Assembly (NCBI RefSeq): GCF_001436255.1
Contig: NZ_AZEI01000007.1
Coordinates: 1-60,695 of the forward strand
Direction of reading: 5' to 3'
Length of the DNA stretch: 60,695 nucleotides
DNA from: Lentilactobacillus rapi DSM 19907 = JCM 15042
GTDB lineage: Bacteria > Bacillota > Bacilli > Lactobacillales > Lactobacillaceae
The translations under genes and the position numbers were made by a program. The notes beneath the pieces were generated by a model. The model saw only the letters and a list, made by a program, of their open reading frames with translations, was not told the DNA's origin and did not search any database. Position 1 is the stretch's first letter. Every line of letters begins with the position of its first letter. Of the stretch, positions 42,406-50,684 are shown piece after piece.

Positions 42406-43734
42406 TTACTTCGTGTAATCAATTGACTTGGTTTCTTTGGTTGTTAACAAAGCGACCAGTGAGACCACAGCCATTAAAGCTAAATAGTAGCCAACAGAGT
42501 GAATGCCCCACTTATCAACCAAGAAAGACGCAATGGTTGGCGCAAATGCGGCACCGATGATGGCGGCTAAGTTGTAGGCAATTCCAGAACCGGAGTACCG
42601 GGTGCTGGTTGGGAACAACTCTGGCAATAAAGCGCCGACTGGTCCGTAGATGATACCGTAGATGAAGAAGCCAACGAAGATGAAGAACAGACCGCCGGCA
42701 AGGTTGTGCTGTCCCTGGAAGAAGAATGGGAATACCAATGCAAACGCAATGATCATGAGGGTTCCAGTTACCAGAACCCGTTTGCGGCCAATTCGGTCTG
42801 CAAAGAGTGAGGCGACCACAATCATGACCCCAAAGAGGACGACGCCCATCATCAATAATAAGAGCCATTCGCGGTTATCGAAACTCATGGCGGTCGTCAC
42901 GTAACTGAGAGACCAAGTTGTTAACAGATAGAAGAAGGTGTAAGCAACTCCCATGATAAATGTCCCTTTGAGGATTTGAGCCCAGTTTTTCTTGAAGACT
43001 TCTGCTAATGGTGATTTTTGAACTTTAGATTGGTTCATTGCCAAACGGAACAGGGGCGTTTCCTGCATCTTTTCCCGAACCAACAACCCAACGACCACGA
43101 GGACCGCTGAGACTAGGAATGGGATTCGCCAACCAAAAGCCTGCATTTGGGCTGGGGTCAGTGTGGATTCAAGAATGAAGTAAAGGCCGTTACTTAAGAA
43201 AAAGCCAATTGGGGCACCGAGTTCAGGGAAGGCGCCATATAGGGCCCGTCGGTTTGCTGGCGCATTTTCGGTAGCGACGAGGACCGCTCCGGACCACTCA
43301 CCACCAAGGCCAATTCCTTGAATGAAGCGAGCTAAACATAATAAGACGACCGCGAAAATGCCTAAGGTTGCGTAGCCGGGGAGAACGCCTATCACCACTG
43401 TGGCGGTTCCCATGGTTAGTAATGAAACGACCAACGTTTTCTTGCGGCCTAACTTATCGCCAAAGTGACCAAAGACTAATGATCCGAGTGGTCTGGCAAC
43501 GAAGGCAACCCCGAAGGTTAACAGACTTAAGATAAAGGCAATCGCTGGGGTTAATTTAGGGAAAAAGACGTGGGGAAAATATGTAGCGGCTGCAGTTCCA
43601 TATGCATAAAAATCAAAAAATTCAATGGCGGTCCCAATCATTGACGCCAAAATGACTGTCTTCACGGGATCTCTTTGTAACGTTTCTGACGCGGGTTCTA
43701 CTGAATTTAGGGTTGTTTCTGGTGTATCTTCCAT
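42406..43734 (-). CDS. MFS transporter, metabolite:H+ symporter (MHS) family
   Basis: A 442-residue carrier with 12 membrane segments. GTAIEFFDFYAYGTAAATYFP in helix 1 and GHFGDKLGRKKTL in loop 2-3 (a strong motif A) are typical of MHS proteins such as ProP, ShiA and KgtP, which import compatible solutes or organic acids. The substrate is not readable. Control is suggested by an upstream leader ORF rich in Ile codons, alternative GC hairpins and a terminator (43834-43991). Confidence 0.88.
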   Translation of the reverse strand: MEDTPETTLNSVEPASETLQRDPVKTVILASMIGTAIEFFDFYAYGTAAATYFPHVFFPKLTPAIAFILSLLTFGVAFVARPLGSLVFGHFGDKLGRKKTLVVSLLTMGTATVVIGVLPGYATLGIFAVVLLCLARFIQGIGLGGEWSGAVLVATENAPANRRALYGAFPELGAPIGFFLSNGLYFILESTLTPAQMQAFGWRIPFLVSAVLVVVGLLVREKMQETPLFRLAMNQSKVQKSPLAEVFKKNWAQILKGTFIMGVAYTFFYLLTTWSLSYVTTAMSFDNREWLLLLMMGVVLFGVMIVVASLFADRIGRKRVLVTGTLMIIAFALVFPFFFQGQHNLAGGLFFIFVGFFIYGIIYGPVGALLPELFPTSTRYSGSGIAYNLAAIIGAAFAPTIASFLVDKWGIHSVGYYLALMAVVSLVALLTTKETKSIDYTK

Positions 43735-43833
43735 AAAACTGTCACTTCCATTTCTATATATTTGTTGGTTACATCAAGACGTTAGGAACAAAAATCAAAT
43801 GTGGATCTCAAATAGTTAATCACCTCCCTGGGG

Positions 43834-43872
43834 ATAAAAAAATGCCAAGAACTGAATTGACAGTCCTTGGCG
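43834..43872 (-). terminator. Leader terminator upstream of the MHS gene
   Basis: CGCCAAGGACTG and CAGTTCTTGGC arms with seven T residues on the minus strand, about 100 bases before the carrier start. Between it and the gene lies a strong unused ribosome-like site, GGAGGTGATT (43818-43827). Confidence 0.8.
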
Positions 43873-43877
43873 AATGC

Positions 43878-43920
43878 ACCAACTCTGCCCGCAACTTGCG
43901 GGCACTCAAATTAGCCCGCA
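43878..43920 (-). promoter_or_regulatory. Alternative GC hairpins of the putative attenuator
   Basis: On the minus strand GCGGGC, GCCCGC and GCGGGC follow one another. The middle segment can pair with either neighbour. GAGTTGGT just after the third segment complements ACCAACTC at the leader ORF start (43972-43979). Confidence 0.55.
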
Positions 43921-43991
43921 GTATTAATAATGATAATAATGCCGGCAATAATTGGGTGAAGTTGTAAGTTTGAGTTGGTCATATTTTTCAT
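43911..43991 (-). CDS. Putative Ile-rich leader peptide
   Basis: A 23-26 residue frame from ATG 43982 or 43991. It contains HPIIAGIIIIINTAG, with seven Ile codons among ten and five in a row. The stop codon lies at the first GC segment. This is the layout of a ribosome-mediated attenuation leader for branched-chain amino acids. A small hydrophobic toxin is an alternative, but there is no charged tail or antisense promoter. The sequence from 43992 to 44275 is AT-rich with no further gene. Confidence 0.5.
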   Translation of the reverse strand: MKNMTNSNLQLHPIIAGIIIIINTAG

Positions 43992-44275
43992 CTCGCTTTT
44001 TTGAATTGATGTTATCTTATCAAAGCATAAATTAGATGTAAATAAGAAAGATGAAAATAATTCAAATAATTTTTGACCTTTTGACCAATCGGGCTGATAT
44101 AGCAACGTTTACGATCGAAAATTCTCATTTTATTCTAATTTAAGGACGATTTGTTCCTTATAAACGAAATGATTGTTTGCTTGAATATTAAAGTATCTCA
44201 TCTGGCAATGAGGTTGTGTTTATATTTTTCAGATCTATAATTGGATTTTAAATGAGTGCTGAGAGGAGATTAAGA

Positions 44276-44731
44276 ATGGTTAATTGGCAAGATGACCGCA
44301 TTGGTTCTGCGATTAATGGGACTAATCCGATGGTAATGAGCGAATTGCCGGGTGGGTTCGCAGTATTTGGCGACACCCAATTTTTACCTGGTTATTCAGT
44401 TTTGATGCCTAAGCGGGAAGTGGCCTCATTGAACGACCTGACGATTCCTGAGCGGACGCTATTTTTGACAGACATGAGTCTCCTAGGCGATGCGGTTCTG
44501 CAGGCAACTGGAGCCCTTCGAATTAACTATGATATTTTAGGAAATACCGATAACTTCTTACACGCTCACGTATTTCCTCGATATCAAACTGAACTGCCTG
44601 AACGATTAAAAAAGCCGGTGTGGTTATATAGTCCCGATCATTGGTTTGATGAGCGGTATGCTTATGACCCTGATCGGGATGGACAGTTGCGGAGGCAAAT
44701 TACCGAATTGTTAAAATCAGCGATAAAGTAA
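44276..44731 (+). CDS. HIT-like family protein
   Basis: A 151-residue protein with the histidine-triad-like motif FLHAHVFPRY near residue 102 and an N-terminal half (GFAVFGDTQFLPGYSVLMPKR) as in HIT/GalT-like hydrolases. These enzymes split nucleotide phosphoramidates or dinucleotides. The triad H-phi-H-phi-phi is incomplete (HAHVF then P), so it belongs to a diverged HIT group. ATG 44276 is set by GAGAGGAG. It is monocistronic; the following gene has its own promoter and T-box. Confidence 0.8.
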   Translation: MVNWQDDRIGSAINGTNPMVMSELPGGFAVFGDTQFLPGYSVLMPKREVASLNDLTIPERTLFLTDMSLLGDAVLQATGALRINYDILGNTDNFLHAHVFPRYQTELPERLKKPVWLYSPDHWFDERYAYDPDRDGQLRRQITELLKSAIK

Positions 44732-44732
44732 C

Positions 44733-44761
44733 TTGACAATTCTCCTTAAACACGATAGATT
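44733..44761 (+). promoter_or_regulatory. Promoter of the T-box transcript
   Basis: -35 TTGACA (44733-44738), 17-base spacer, -10 TAGATT (44756-44761). Confidence 0.65.
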
Positions 44762-44767
44762 ATAGCC

Positions 44768-45033
44768 ACATTAAAAAAGCAGGGATTAGTCTAAGTAGTT
44801 TCTAATATACAGAGATCATTCATTTGGCTGAAAGAATGAACAGAGAAACGAACCACAGCTAATCGCAGGCAAGCGGAACGACTCACGTCTAGTAGGTTTG
44901 CACGGGTCATTCCGTTATGATGATAAGTTATTGAACTTACTGAGGCAATAGTTGTGAAGCTATTGCGAATCAGAGGTGGAACAGCGGATTTGTCGCCCTC
45001 TCAAAGCATTGTGCTTTGGGAGGCATTTTTTTG
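44768..45033 (+). promoter_or_regulatory. T-box riboswitch upstream of the peptide-binding protein gene
   Basis: The T-box sequence AGGTGGAACAGCGG (44974-44987) is followed by the terminator CCTCTCAAAGCA / TGCTTTGGGAGG with a seven-T run (44994-45032). A stem III, CAATAG/CTATTG, precedes the motif, and TAAGT/ACTTA before that. The upstream 170 bases are the right length for stem I, but its specifier codon was not resolved. An uncharged tRNA should stabilise the antiterminator and switch on the downstream genes. Confidence 0.85.
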
Positions 45034-45072
45034 TTCAGAGAAATTGTGATGACAATTAAGGGGTAAATTCAG

Positions 45073-46701
45073 ATGAAATTACAATTAGCATTAACAGAAA
45101 TCGTGATTGGATTATTAGGGCTGGGATTAGCAGGCTGCTCAAATGGTACCGCTAAAGAGACACCAAAAGTTGCGACCATTATGGAGCAGGCAGACATTTC
45201 GTCACTTGATTCGTCGATGATTACCGACGTTGGCGCGCTCGAGACGGTCAACAATTCTCAAGAAGGCTTGTACCGGATGAAGGACAGTACCCACGTGGAA
45301 CCAGGATTAGCTGAAAAAGTGGTTCAACCGACAAACGGTGGAACAGTTTATACGTTTAAGTTGCGAAAGAACTTGAAGTGGAGCAATGGCGACCCGATCA
45401 CCGCAAACGACTTCGTTTATTCTTGGCGGCGGACGGTAAATCCAACCACCAAGGCAGCCGATTCCTACATGTTCCTGCCAATCAAGAATGCCAAACAGAT
45501 TGAAAACGGGAAGTTGGCTGTGAACAAATTGGGCGTCAAGGCATTGAATAAAACAACCTTTCAAGTAACCTTGGCAGAGCCAACACCTTATTTCAAATAT
45601 CTATGCGCACTGGTTCCATTTCTTCCCCAAAACCCCAAAACGGTTCAAAAGTATGGCAAAGCATATGGAACAACCTCTACCAAGATGGTGTATGATGGTC
45701 CATTTATTGTGACTGGTTGGTCTGCTTCAAAGGGGAATTGGACTCTCAAAAAGAATTCCAATTATTGGGACAAGCAAGCCGTTAAGCTGGATCAGGTTAA
45801 GTTTGTGACTACCAAGAATGCGCAAACCGCACTATCACTTTATCAGTCAGGTAAGCTTGATAATATCACGTTGGCCGGTCAGCAAGCTGCTCACGAAAAG
45901 AACAACAAAGGTTATCTGAGCTATCCAAGTGGCGAAACAGATTACATTGCCTATAACTTTAAAACAAGGGCAATGCGCAATTTGAATATCCGCAAAGCCA
46001 TTTCACTCACCATTAACCGCAAAGCTTTAGTCAATGATGTCCTCAAAAATGGTGCCAAAGCGCCATTGGGATTAGCGCCGGAAGAAATTTCAAAGAATCC
46101 AAAAACGGGTAAGGATTTTGCTACGGATTCCGAAGTGGCCCAGAGTGTTGGCTATAATCCAAAGCTTGCCAAAAAATATTGGCAAAAAGGATTGACTCAG
46201 CTGGGGGTCAAAAAACTGAATTTGAGTCTCGTGTGTTACGACGTTGATTCATTCAGAAATTCTGCTGAATTTGTTCAATCTTCCGCGGAGAAGAACCTCA
46301 AAGGCCTCTCAATCAGTATTAACGTTCAACCAAAGGTCCAGGCGATCACTACGATGCAGCGAAAGACGGGTTACGATTTAGGGTTCGCCAACTGGATTGC
46401 TTCTTATCCAGACCTGAACGAATTTTTCCAATTATTGAACACAAATAATGCCAATAATGCCGGCAACTATAGCAATAAACGATACGATTACTATTACAAC
46501 AAAGCCAATGGGGTGGATTCTCGAAACGCCGAAAAGCGCTACACGGATTTCCAGAAGGCGCAACGGATCGCCATGAACGATCAAGCCATTTTGGCGGTTA
46601 ACCAGGGTCAAATTGCCCGCTTGAATAACCCCAAGCTTAAGGGTGTGACTTACGCCGCTGCTCAAGGAATCACGTTGAAGAATGCTTATAAAGTGAAATA
46701 G
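45073..46701 (+). CDS. Oligopeptide ABC transporter substrate-binding lipoprotein (OppA-like)
   Basis: A 542-residue SBP_bac_5 family protein. Lipobox LGLAGC near residue 20, then the family pattern with LAEKVVQPTNGGTVYTFKLR, LKWSNGDPITANDFVYSWRRTVNP and IRKAISLTINRKALVNDVL. It binds peptides outside the cell. No permease or ATPase genes follow, so it must use an Opp transporter encoded elsewhere. It is the first gene under the T-box and is coupled to the M20 amidohydrolase (17 bases apart). The ribosome site is AAGGGG. Confidence 0.92.
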   Translation: MKLQLALTEIVIGLLGLGLAGCSNGTAKETPKVATIMEQADISSLDSSMITDVGALETVNNSQEGLYRMKDSTHVEPGLAEKVVQPTNGGTVYTFKLRKNLKWSNGDPITANDFVYSWRRTVNPTTKAADSYMFLPIKNAKQIENGKLAVNKLGVKALNKTTFQVTLAEPTPYFKYLCALVPFLPQNPKTVQKYGKAYGTTSTKMVYDGPFIVTGWSASKGNWTLKKNSNYWDKQAVKLDQVKFVTTKNAQTALSLYQSGKLDNITLAGQQAAHEKNNKGYLSYPSGETDYIAYNFKTRAMRNLNIRKAISLTINRKALVNDVLKNGAKAPLGLAPEEISKNPKTGKDFATDSEVAQSVGYNPKLAKKYWQKGLTQLGVKKLNLSLVCYDVDSFRNSAEFVQSSAEKNLKGLSISINVQPKVQAITTMQRKTGYDLGFANWIASYPDLNEFFQLLNTNNANNAGNYSNKRYDYYYNKANGVDSRNAEKRYTDFQKAQRIAMNDQAILAVNQGQIARLNNPKLKGVTYAAAQGITLKNAYKVK

Positions 46702-46718
46702 ATAGGAGAACCGAGAAA

Positions 46719-47831
46719 ATGCAAAAGACAATTACCTTAGATGACCCACAAATTTTTCGAGATTTCGATTGGTTACACGACCACGGTGAGACCGCCTTTA
46801 ATGAAACTAAGACGACAGCCTATTTAGCCAAGCGGCTGGATGAGATGGGCGTGCCATATGAGCGGTTCGATGGCATGACCGGGCTGATCGCGACTTTGGG
46901 AAGTGGGTCGCCAATCATCGGCATGCGAACGGATATTGACGCCTTGAAGCAAACGTATCAAGGAAAAGAAGGGGTCTTCCACTCTTGTGGCCATGATTCT
47001 CACATGGCAATTGTGTTGGCGGTGGCCCAATATTACGTTAAAAATCCCCAAGAGCTGACGGGGACTCTCAAATTAATTTTTCAACCGGCCGAAGAAACAG
47101 TGACTGGCGCAGAAAAAGTGATTAAGAGTGGCAAGTTACCACATCTGAACTATTTATATGGATTGCACGTTTGTCCTGAATCGGAGGTCAAAGCCAAGCA
47201 GGCTGAACCCATCATCCCAGACGCAGCGACTCGGACTTATTGGGTGACCATTAAAGGCAAAACCTCCCATGCTGGGAAGCCTGAATTAGGGGCCAACGTG
47301 ATTGATGCGTTCAGTGAGTTGAACGAAAAGTTCCGCCGGATCAAGTTAGAAACAGATCTGCCCTATTCTGTGACTTCAACCATGTTTCATGCCGGTAAAT
47401 CATCCAACATCATTCCTGATTATGGAACCTTTGCGGTTGACTTGCGGGCACGGACCAACGGCTTGATGGATGAATTGCAGAGGCAAGCATTTGCGGCGAT
47501 GGATAGTGTCCAACAAGGGGACATTCAAATCAATTTGGATGGTAATGACTTTTCGCCAGCTGCGATTCCCAGTGAAAAAGCAATCAATGTCATGAAGACT
47601 GCCATTACCAGTGTCTTGGGCCAAGCAGGCTTGATTGAGCCGGTCGTGACGCCTGGCGGGGATGATTTCCACTTCTATGCCTATGATGGGATTGCGGATG
47701 AAACGACGATGCTGGGATTGGGCTGTAATTTGAACCCAGGCTTGCACATCCCCGGAATGACGTTTGACCGCGATTCAATTTTGGATGGCGCCCGAATGAT
47801 GATTGAAGCAGTGAGATTGACAACTGAGTAA
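46719..47831 (+). CDS. M20 family metallo-amidohydrolase
   Basis: A 370-residue enzyme of subfamily M20D (hippurate/N-acyl-amino-acid hydrolase type). GMRTDIDALKQ and HSCGHDSHMAIVLA hold the Cys/His/Asp metal ligands, FQPAEETVTGAEKVI the catalytic Glu pair, and HAGKPELGANVIDA the dimerisation domain. It releases an amino acid from an N-acyl or indole-acyl conjugate. Co-transcribed with the peptide-binding protein and, through the T-box, induced by shortage of one amino acid, which suggests a scavenging role. Confidence 0.9.
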   Translation: MQKTITLDDPQIFRDFDWLHDHGETAFNETKTTAYLAKRLDEMGVPYERFDGMTGLIATLGSGSPIIGMRTDIDALKQTYQGKEGVFHSCGHDSHMAIVLAVAQYYVKNPQELTGTLKLIFQPAEETVTGAEKVIKSGKLPHLNYLYGLHVCPESEVKAKQAEPIIPDAATRTYWVTIKGKTSHAGKPELGANVIDAFSELNEKFRRIKLETDLPYSVTSTMFHAGKSSNIIPDYGTFAVDLRARTNGLMDELQRQAFAAMDSVQQGDIQINLDGNDFSPAAIPSEKAINVMKTAITSVLGQAGLIEPVVTPGGDDFHFYAYDGIADETTMLGLGCNLNPGLHIPGMTFDRDSILDGARMMIEAVRLTTE

Positions 47832-47848
47832 TTGTCTTAAATGGTATC

Positions 47849-47894
47849 AAAAAAATGTTCTGAAACCGATGGAAAAGTTTCAGAACATTTTTTG
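47849..47894 (+). terminator. Terminator of the T-box operon
   Basis: AAAATGTTCTGAAAC and GTTTCAGAACATTTT arms, then TTTT; 18 bases after the amidohydrolase stop. Confidence 0.9.
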
Positions 47895-47956
47895 TATGAT
47901 GATTAAGTTAGTCATGCCATAGACCAACTACGTTCGATAATTGCGGATGATTTGCT

Positions 47957-48229
47957 TTATTTATTTTTTAATCCCTTGACCAGTGATAAGCCGATTTCAA
48001 ATCCAAGGCCATGGGCATATCGCTCGATGGTCGTTAGGGAGGGGGTTGCAACTAAACGTTCGATTCTCGCCAACTGGGGTTGCTTCATGCCAATCTGGTC
48101 GGCAAGGTCTGTTTGGGAGATGCCTCGTTTGATTCGTTCCGAACGAAGCGTTGTCAAGATTTCGGCAACTTTCATTTCAGTAGTGGGTAGGGGTTGAACA
48201 TTGGGGTTCGTTTGATTTAACGTCGGCAT
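47957..48229 (-). CDS. XRE-family helix-turn-helix protein next to the IS element
   Basis: About 90 residues. LRSERIKRGISQTDLADQIGMKQPQLARIERLVATPSLTTIERYAHGLG is the complete Cro/cI helix-turn-helix (positions about 28-76), and the short C-terminal tail resembles HigA-type antitoxins. ATG 48229 is a tentative start: it has only AAGGAA close by. An in-frame extension up to 48364 runs into the IS607 element end. The insertion probably removed its native promoter or a partner toxin gene. Confidence 0.7.
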   Translation of the reverse strand: MPTLNQTNPNVQPLPTTEMKVAEILTTLRSERIKRGISQTDLADQIGMKQPQLARIERLVATPSLTTIERYAHGLGFEIGLSLVKGLKNK

Positions 48230-48309
48230 TCGATTCCTTCTGCTACTGAAAATATACCTGAATGTATATCCAGATTTTTCTTGCTTCATCCTATCCCACC
48301 TCGACACAA

Positions 48310-48386
48310 GCTCTCTACTATGGTTGATATGATAGTCCACAAGCGTAAATTCCCGGCTAGCCACCGGTACATTCTTCGTCGCCTGG
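48310..48386 (-). ncRNA. Putative omega RNA (guide RNA) region of TnpB
   Basis: Downstream of tnpB, on the same strand, the sequence has GGCTAGCC, TAGCC...GGCTA pairing, and an ACTAT...ATAGT stem. In IS200/605 and IS607 elements the TnpB guide RNA covers the tnpB 3' end and this region, with the guide taken from flanking DNA. Boundaries are inferred. Confidence 0.45.
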
Positions 48387-49577
48387 TTAGTAGGCTAAAA
48401 CAAAGTTGTCAGTATCTCTAATATTCAACGCAGCATTAATATCGCGATCGGTCACGTTGCCACAATTAGGGCATCTATAAATGCGTTCACTCAATGATAA
48501 ATCAACTTTTTTGTATCCACATTGGTGACATATCTTTGATGTGGGCTCAAAGCGATTCACGAGATGGACCGCAATTCCCAATTGTTGGCACTTGTTAATC
48601 AGCTTAGTTCTGAAATTATAGAACCCTTGTTGGTTAACTATTTTGGCTAAATGGCGATTTTTGATCATGCCTTTAACATTCAAATCCTCAATTGACACCC
48701 AATTCGGTTTGGTTCTCACCAAGTTAGCGACAATTTGATTTTGATAATCGGCTTGAATGTTGTGTAGTCGTTGATACAGACGTTGCACTTTCCGCTCTGT
48801 TTTGGCTAGGTTAAGATCAGTAGCAGATCTTCCTTCTTTCATTTTGCGAGCTTTATATGCAATATACTGACGGGATAATTTTCGTTGTGTGCGTCTTAAT
48901 CGTTTTCGAATTTGTTTAACTTGACGATCCTTGTTCCGGTTGCGATAAATAGTGCCATCATCGATAACGGCAAATTCTTTAACCCCGAGATCAATCCCAA
49001 TTGGATCACCTAACAAGAGTTCATGGAGTTGTTCTGGTTGTTCAACCAGACACGTAAGATAATAACGTCCCGCTTGTTCTTTAATCCGACCGGATTTAAC
49101 CACATAATGCTCAAAGTCCGTTGGTAAATAACCATATTCTTTGAATCGCACCCAACCGAGCTTTGGGAGTTTAATGCGGTGACGTTCAGAAACGATCGTT
49201 TGCTTGGAACTATTTTTAACAAAGTAATACGATCCTTGATGACGTTTATAGGAACGCCATTTGGGGTAGCCACTTTGGTGCTTAAAAAACCGCTTCATCG
49301 CCGTATCAGCGTCGATAAACGCCTGTTTAGTTGATTTAGCGTAATAGTCTTTGATCCATAAATCGTCTGGATTGGTAAGTAAATATTCATTATTGAACCA
49401 TTTTGCGAACTCGTAAGCTCCCATATACCAATAGCCATCTTGGTAGCGTTGGTGATTCATTTCTAAGAAAAAGTTGTACGCCCAGCGACTGACGCCAATG
49501 TGACGATCAATAAGATAGGCTTGTTCCTTGGTCGGTTTAATTTCAATTTTGTAAGTGATTAACGTCATCATCGTCAC
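48387..49577 (-). CDS. tnpB: TnpB, RNA-guided endonuclease-type transposase accessory protein
   Basis: A 396-residue intact TnpB. RuvC residues: D196 in GIDLGVKEF, E297 in SIEDLNVKGM, and the Asp pair of TDRDINAAL (377-379). The zinc ribbon is CHQCGYKKVD ... CPNCGN (about 350-373). An N-terminal helix-turn-helix-like region, TKEQAYLIDRHIGVSRWAYN, is present. TnpB cuts DNA guided by omega RNA and favours element retention. Its start overlaps tnpA by 35 bases. Confidence 0.93.
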   Translation of the reverse strand: MTMMTLITYKIEIKPTKEQAYLIDRHIGVSRWAYNFFLEMNHQRYQDGYWYMGAYEFAKWFNNEYLLTNPDDLWIKDYYAKSTKQAFIDADTAMKRFFKHQSGYPKWRSYKRHQGSYYFVKNSSKQTIVSERHRIKLPKLGWVRFKEYGYLPTDFEHYVVKSGRIKEQAGRYYLTCLVEQPEQLHELLLGDPIGIDLGVKEFAVIDDGTIYRNRNKDRQVKQIRKRLRRTQRKLSRQYIAYKARKMKEGRSATDLNLAKTERKVQRLYQRLHNIQADYQNQIVANLVRTKPNWVSIEDLNVKGMIKNRHLAKIVNQQGFYNFRTKLINKCQQLGIAVHLVNRFEPTSKICHQCGYKKVDLSLSERIYRCPNCGNVTDRDINAALNIRDTDNFVLAY

Positions 49578-50142
49578 TCACTTTCTTTTTGTACTTTCGT
49601 AGTCCGTATACCCGGCTGGAAAACACATGAATAATTGAAATTAAGTCTTGAACAATTTCCGCTTCTGGAGAAAGTTGCTCATTATTGACCACCACGATTT
49701 CCGTGCCAAACTTTGCACAAAAATGTTGAAACCAGTCAAAGCCAAATCTGATAAATCGATCTGGATAGGCGATATAGATATGATCAACTTTTGATTGCAT
49801 CACTTCATCAAGCAATTGGTTCCACTTTTTGCGCTTATAATTTAGGCCACTCCCGACGTCAGTGATTACTTGATCAACGATGATCCCTTTTGCATTAACA
49901 TATTGTCGCAGGAATTCGACTTGATCCTGTAAATCATCTTTTTGGGCGGCAGTTGATACTCGGGCATAAATAACATTTTGGCGGTTGGCTGTGGGTTTGC
50001 CAATTGCTTTTAAATAATCGGCCTCAGTATAATAACGACGGTTCGTGACGGTGCGTTTAGCGGGGAGTTTTCCTTGACGATCCCATTTTTGCAAGGTCTT
50101 AACCGATACCCCTAAACGTTCAGCCAATTCTTTTGGTTTCAT
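49543..50142 (-). CDS. tnpA: IS607-family serine recombinase TnpA
   Basis: A 199-residue serine recombinase with an N-terminal MerR-like helix-turn-helix (KELAERLGVSVKTLQKWDRQ) and a catalytic domain. The nucleophile is S63 in YARVSTAAQKDDL, and DRFIRFGFDWF is the conserved second motif. The length is normal for IS607 TnpA. An inverted repeat, TGTATAC/GTATACA, flanks its ribosome site (GAGGTGAG). The gene looks functional. Confidence 0.93.
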   Translation of the reverse strand: MKPKELAERLGVSVKTLQKWDRQGKLPAKRTVTNRRYYTEADYLKAIGKPTANRQNVIYARVSTAAQKDDLQDQVEFLRQYVNAKGIIVDQVITDVGSGLNYKRKKWNQLLDEVMQSKVDHIYIAYPDRFIRFGFDWFQHFCAKFGTEIVVVNNEQLSPEAEIVQDLISIIHVFSSRVYGLRKYKKKVSDDDDVNHLQN

Positions 50143-50215
50143 GTATACTCACCTCGTATACATTATATCACATTAGACAACTTTCAAGTATATTACTAAT
50201 AATAGTTTTCAGACT

Positions 50216-50660
50216 CCTTTGGTAAATGATATCCATTAATCATTTTAGCAGTTTTTCGGCCCAAGCACGGTTAATCATCCAGAAAAGTTGAGATTTTGTC
50301 TTTTTGCCAGTGCCAATCCCGTCAGCTAAGGCAATAGGACTTTGAATAAGTGGTTAACATTGGCTGAGCCTCTAATTGTTAAATACGCAGAAATGGCCGA
50401 CTGGTTTTTGGATAATTGATCGTTGTCATCTGCATCAACAACTTACTTAATTGAGATAGCTTATTGTTAGTAGAACCCCCGATATTAAGGAATTGTATAT
50501 CATTATTTGAAGTGGTTCTTTAACACTTTTGTCATAATCGATCGGAGTTTCTTAAGACATTCTAACAATTCTTATAATTGAGTGCTGGTTGATTCCATTG
50601 AGATTGTTTTTTGTTACGATAGGTTTGCTTCAACGTATTACAGAAATATTTCAATCATGT
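50216..50660. other. Probable decayed coding region right of the IS element
   Basis: On the minus strand, broken frames such as LADGIGTGKKTKSQLFWMIN followed by early stops look like remains of a gene. No intact frame or regulatory element is clear. The PNAG operon starts after it, with ribosome site AGGGGGC. Confidence 0.35.
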
Positions 50661-50684
50661 GACAGATACATAGGGGGCTTTTAG

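Larger units (their letters stand above)
48290..50215 (-). mobile_element. IS607-family element with tnpA and tnpB (ends approximate)
   Basis: A serine-recombinase tnpA and an RNA-guided-nuclease-type tnpB overlap on the minus strand. No terminal inverted repeats or target duplication are expected for IS607, so the ends are estimated. The left end should lie shortly after the structured region at 48300-48386, the right end just upstream of the tnpA promoter. Confidence 0.8.

Noticed and set aside
44768-44973. Assignment of a specifier codon in the T-box stem I
   Set aside because: Several candidate loops (for example after GGAA near 44878) were possible, but none gave a convincing stem I fold by eye.
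48230-48364. N-terminal extension of the XRE protein
   Set aside because: The extra codons derive from the IS607 end and probable omega RNA region, so they are unlikely to be native coding sequence.
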